The position numbers and the translations under genes were made by a program. From an uncultured Bacillaceae bacterium (GTDB lineage: Bacteria > Bacillota > Bacilli > Bacillales > Caldibacillaceae), in contig CALGAD010000031.1 in NCBI GenBank assembly GCA_937951955.1, positions 1-27,236 of the forward strand: DNA of 27,236 bases, written 5' to 3'. Positions 24,705-27,236 of this stretch are shown here, in pieces. A model generated the notes under the pieces. It did no database searches. It worked only from the letters and a program-made list of their open reading frames with translations, and had not been told where the DNA came from. The number at the start of each line of letters is the position of its first letter. The stretch's first letter is position 1.

Positions 24705-24732
24705 ATTATACATTTTTTTCCCGGGGATGCAA
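24705..24732 (-). promoter_or_regulatory. Promoter of the regulator-potABCD operon
   Basis: On the minus strand TTGCAT (24727-24732) and a perfect TATAAT (24705-24710) are 16 bases apart. The AGTTTA operator cluster begins just downstream, about 6 bases after the predicted start site. Confidence 0.6.
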
Positions 24733-25169
24733 TAGTTTTTTTGCAATTTTTTAGAGCGAAAAATGAAACGGTCATTCCCCTTTAGCATTACCAACCACCG
24801 CATATTTTTTCATGATTTGAAGGTTTAATTAGCAAAGGTTTTTTTGTATAGTTTTCACTCATAATATCGTTATAATAAAGTTCGTAGAAACTCCTTTCCC
24901 CTCAAAAAACTGTAGATGGTTGAGGGAGCATGTTTCTGCAAGGTGCATGTAAAACTTTTTACAAATGTACACTTGGTATTGTTACTTCTACTAAATCCAC
25001 TGTTTCTGATTTATTAACTCAAAATAATAGGACAGTCGTAATTAGTTTTTAAGTAATGACGTTGATTAACGGTTGCAAAAAAATGATCCTGATAAAAATG
25101 AGCATTGATTGCATGAAAGGAACGTTATATTAAAAAACATATTTGTGATCAGTAATGAAAAAGAAAGAC

Positions 25170-25204
25170 AAAAAGGACAGCTCCTTGTAATTGAGAACTG
25201 TCCT
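25170..25204 (-). terminator. Intrinsic terminator of the second chemoreceptor
   Basis: On the minus strand AGGACAG pairs with CTGTCCT (arms 25198-25204 and 25174-25180), extended by GAG/CTC, followed by five T. It lies 15 bases past the stop codon. Confidence 0.85.
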
Positions 25205-25218
25205 CTACTTCAAGATTA

Positions 25219-26913
25219 TTAAAATTTAAACCTATTAATGAGATGGTTGAATTGACCGGCTAATTTCTCCAGCCGTTCGGCATCGGAGGCGACCTTTTCC
25301 ATTGCCTGCGATGTTTGCTCACTCGTAGCAAAAGTTTCTTGTACACCGGCAGCATAATTTTCTGCCACACTCGCCATTTCCTGTACCGAACTATTCACAT
25401 CCTGGCTTGTTGCAGCAATATTCGTTAGTCGTTCTGACATCCGGTCGATTTTTTCTGCAACTCCTTTGATGCGGTTTCGGATATGCTGAAAAGTATCATC
25501 CGTTTGCTGAATTTGCTTCCTTCCGACCACAACTTCCTGATAGCCAGTCTGTAAAGCGGCTGTAACTACCGCAAATTCTTTTTGAATAGACGCAACAATC
25601 TGCGTAATATCCTTTAATGATTGCGCGACTTCACCCGCTAATTTCCGCACTTCAGCTGCTACTACGGCAAATCCTCTTCCCCGGTCTCCTGCCCTGGCAG
25701 CCTCAATAGCTGCATTTAGCGCTAATAAGTTCGTCTGTTCGGCAACTGTTTCTATCCATTCAATTAATTTAGAAATTTTTTGTGATTCCTTATTTAAATA
25801 ATCCACTTTTTGAACAACATCCAGGACAATTTGATCAATTCTTTCCATTTGTTCGGCTGATTTTTCCATTAACTGGCTACCTTCATTCGTTAATATCTGG
25901 ATGCGGTCTGTACTTTGTTTGATTTCACTACTGTCCGTACTGATTTCCTGAATGTTTGCAGCAACATCATTCATAGTCGTCGATAATGCCACACCGATAT
26001 CTGCCTGCTTTTCTGCACCTGCAGCCAGTTCTTGCATCGTTTTTGTGATTTGTTGGGAACCGGATTGAACTTCATGGGCAGATCGGGTTAACCCTTCGCT
26101 ATGTGTGGAAATCAGAACGGAACCTTCAGCTATCTCCTCGATTAATTTTTTTAAATAATGATGTAAACGGGTCATTGACCGGGCCAATTCCCTGGTTTCA
26201 TCCTGAGTTTGTATATGCAAATTCCCGAATGTTAAATCCCCTTCTGCTAACCGTTCCATTTCTTTCGTAACCTGTATAATTGGTTTAGCGATCGCTCGCG
26301 CAGCAATAATCGCAATGCCGATTCCAAGAACCGTTTCTAAAATTAAGATCAGGAGGATAATGAATTCCGTTCGCTCGCCATGTGCAATACTGTCCTGACC
26401 TGTTTCCTTCATATTTTTCTCGATATTTTCTGCCCGCTCTGCAAAAGAGGCAATCATTTCCGTCGATACCGGTTCGATTACTTCGTCCAAGATGCTGACG
26501 GCAACTTCTTTATTACCGGCCTCATAAATACTAAACAGTTCATTGACCCGGTCGTTCCATCGATTGTTTTTATCAATTAATGTCCTGATTTCAAACGATT
26601 GATCGTACTTCAAGATTGTCTCTTCATGCTCTTTGTTTTTTTCCGAGTACTGTAAAAATAGCTCTTTATAACGTGGATCGTCGAACAGCAAATATCCATG
26701 GACCGCATCAACCTTTTGCGATGTATAAAAAGCAACTTTTTCATACGCAATCAATAAGTCGAGATGTTGATTGATAATCGTTTTTGTACCTGCATTAATT
26801 TTTTCGATCACGAAAAAATTATTTATTCCTAAAAATAGTAAGAGAATCAAGATTAATGAAAAACCGAACAATATTTTCCCTATTATACTCTTAAAAACAA
26901 ATAATCTTTTCAC
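25219..26913 (-). CDS. Methyl-accepting chemotaxis protein
   Basis: This 564-residue chemoreceptor has a first membrane helix at about 13-35 and an extracytoplasmic helical sensor of about 145 residues. The second helix is at about 183-205, with HAMP at about 206-260 (KPIIQVTKEMERLAEGDLT) and a long signalling coiled coil. The CheA/CheW-binding tip EQTNLLALNAAIEAARAG is at about 391-408. The start is GTG at 26913, with AGGGGGG five bases upstream. It is monocistronic. The sensor differs strongly in sequence from the other chemoreceptor in this window, so the two should detect different signals. I searched upstream for a sigma-D promoter (TAAA, 15, GCCGATAT) and found only a partial TCGATAT without its -35. 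Confidence 0.95.
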   Translation of the reverse strand: MKRLFVFKSIIGKILFGFSLILILLLFLGINNFFVIEKINAGTKTIINQHLDLLIAYEKVAFYTSQKVDAVHGYLLFDDPRYKELFLQYSEKNKEHEETILKYDQSFEIRTLIDKNNRWNDRVNELFSIYEAGNKEVAVSILDEVIEPVSTEMIASFAERAENIEKNMKETGQDSIAHGERTEFIILLILILETVLGIGIAIIAARAIAKPIIQVTKEMERLAEGDLTFGNLHIQTQDETRELARSMTRLHHYLKKLIEEIAEGSVLISTHSEGLTRSAHEVQSGSQQITKTMQELAAGAEKQADIGVALSTTMNDVAANIQEISTDSSEIKQSTDRIQILTNEGSQLMEKSAEQMERIDQIVLDVVQKVDYLNKESQKISKLIEWIETVAEQTNLLALNAAIEAARAGDRGRGFAVVAAEVRKLAGEVAQSLKDITQIVASIQKEFAVVTAALQTGYQEVVVGRKQIQQTDDTFQHIRNRIKGVAEKIDRMSERLTNIAATSQDVNSSVQEMASVAENYAAGVQETFATSEQTSQAMEKVASDAERLEKLAGQFNHLINRFKF

Positions 26914-27236
26914 CTTGTCCCCCCTGAACCCTGATTATTCCAAGAACCCTTGTCCGGCCATTTTGACTGACTATTCGCTGACTGCTTTTAGCATTGCTCC
27001 AATGGAAATGTTTCTGTTCAATTTTACACATTAGAATCGTTGCTTTCGCTACTATAAATTTTTCCCGCAATGATGGCTCAAGGGTATCGTTTTTTCTAAA
27101 AAATATCGATTGTTAAATACTAAACTCCATCCTGGCTAAACTTTATACTAGAAAAACAAATTGTAAAAATCAGCACGATTATTGTAAAAAAGTCGTTAAG
27201 ATTCACGAGCTACATTATTCGAAAAAATGGAAAAGG
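26914..27236. other. 323-bp region upstream of the second chemoreceptor, no gene seen
   Basis: This AT-rich sequence has no ORF supported by a ribosome site on either strand up to the window edge. It contains an imperfect A/T-rich inverted repeat near 27085-27113 (ATCG arms with T and A runs). The chemoreceptor promoter should lie here but I cannot place it. I do not recognise a riboswitch. Confidence 0.4.

Larger units (their letters stand above)
24612..25218. other. 607-bp region without a convincing gene
   Basis: The left part is the promoter and operator of the pot operon. The rest holds a TATAAT at 24871-24876 on the plus strand and a hairpin CCCTCAA/TTGAGGG (arms 24899-24905 and 24920-24926, 14-base loop). 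A 40-codon frame at 24930-25052 has a badly spaced ribosome site. The chemoreceptor terminator ends the region. A small RNA is possible, but I recognise no known RNA family. Confidence 0.4.

Noticed and set aside
24930..25052. 40-codon frame MFLQGACKTF... as a small protein gene
   Set aside because: The GGGAG lies only one base before the ATG, too close for normal initiation, and I recognise no family. It is described with the intergenic region but not called as a gene.
26914..27236. Riboswitch (cyclic di-GMP type) upstream of the chemoreceptor
   Set aside because: Such leaders are common before chemoreceptor genes, but I cannot find the conserved GEMM core or a matching terminator.

Overview
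The window is a chromosomal segment of a low-GC, Gram-positive, motile bacterium of the Bacillales, most likely Bacillaceae. Evidence for this is the strong AGGAGG-type ribosome binding sites, TTG/GTG starts, sigma-A-like promoters, and a gene set typical of that group (HelD, a YpuA-like DUF1002 protein, a YwiC-like protein, PgcA-type phosphoglucomutase and a potABCD operon behind a cupin-HTH regulator). I see no tRNA, rRNA, IS element, prophage gene or CRISPR array. Almost every gene is bounded by a recognisable intrinsic terminator.

Layout, left to right. (1) 1-967: a Na+/Ca2+ exchanger-family membrane protein running off the left edge. (2) 1133-2875: phosphoglucomutase/phosphomannomutase (PgcA type). 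(3) 3243-5252: a HAD phosphatase, a YeaO-like DUF488 protein and a stand-alone EAL domain with a complete catalytic set. (4) 5375-7433: a pseudouridine salvage pair, psuG and a psuK carrying an N-terminal helix-turn-helix; the psuK promoter carries two identical 15-bp repeats that look like operators. (5) 7720-8652: murB, with a small structured leader. (6) 8778-10568: the yhdT-panF pantothenate uptake pair. (7) 10884-11606: a protein with a HEPN-like RNxxxH motif followed by two CBS motifs, then helD on the opposite strand. (8) 14256-18216: a PBP5-type D,D-carboxypeptidase, a YwiC-like membrane protein and a chemoreceptor. (9) 18320-20110: a DUF1002 secreted protein and a probable permuted papain-like/NlpC-P60-like protein. 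(10) 20247-24611: a polyamine ABC transporter operon (regulator, potA, potB, potC, potD) with a dense cluster of AGTTTA half-sites over its transcription start. (11) 24612-25218: a 600-bp stretch without a convincing gene. (12) 25219-26913: a second chemoreceptor, followed by about 320 bp of upstream DNA.

Several genes form functional units. psuK and psuG turn pseudouridine into uracil and ribose 5-phosphate. yhdT-panF imports pantothenate. The pot genes import spermidine/putrescine under their own cupin-HTH repressor. MurB and the D,D-carboxypeptidase act in peptidoglycan synthesis and trimming. The two chemoreceptors and the EAL phosphodiesterase fit a motile cell with cyclic-di-GMP control. 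The least explained items are the HEPN-CBS protein, the autoregulation suggested for the HTH-kinase PsuK, the AGTTTA operator cluster, the palindrome over the carboxypeptidase promoter, and the gene-poor gap at 24.6-25.2 kb.
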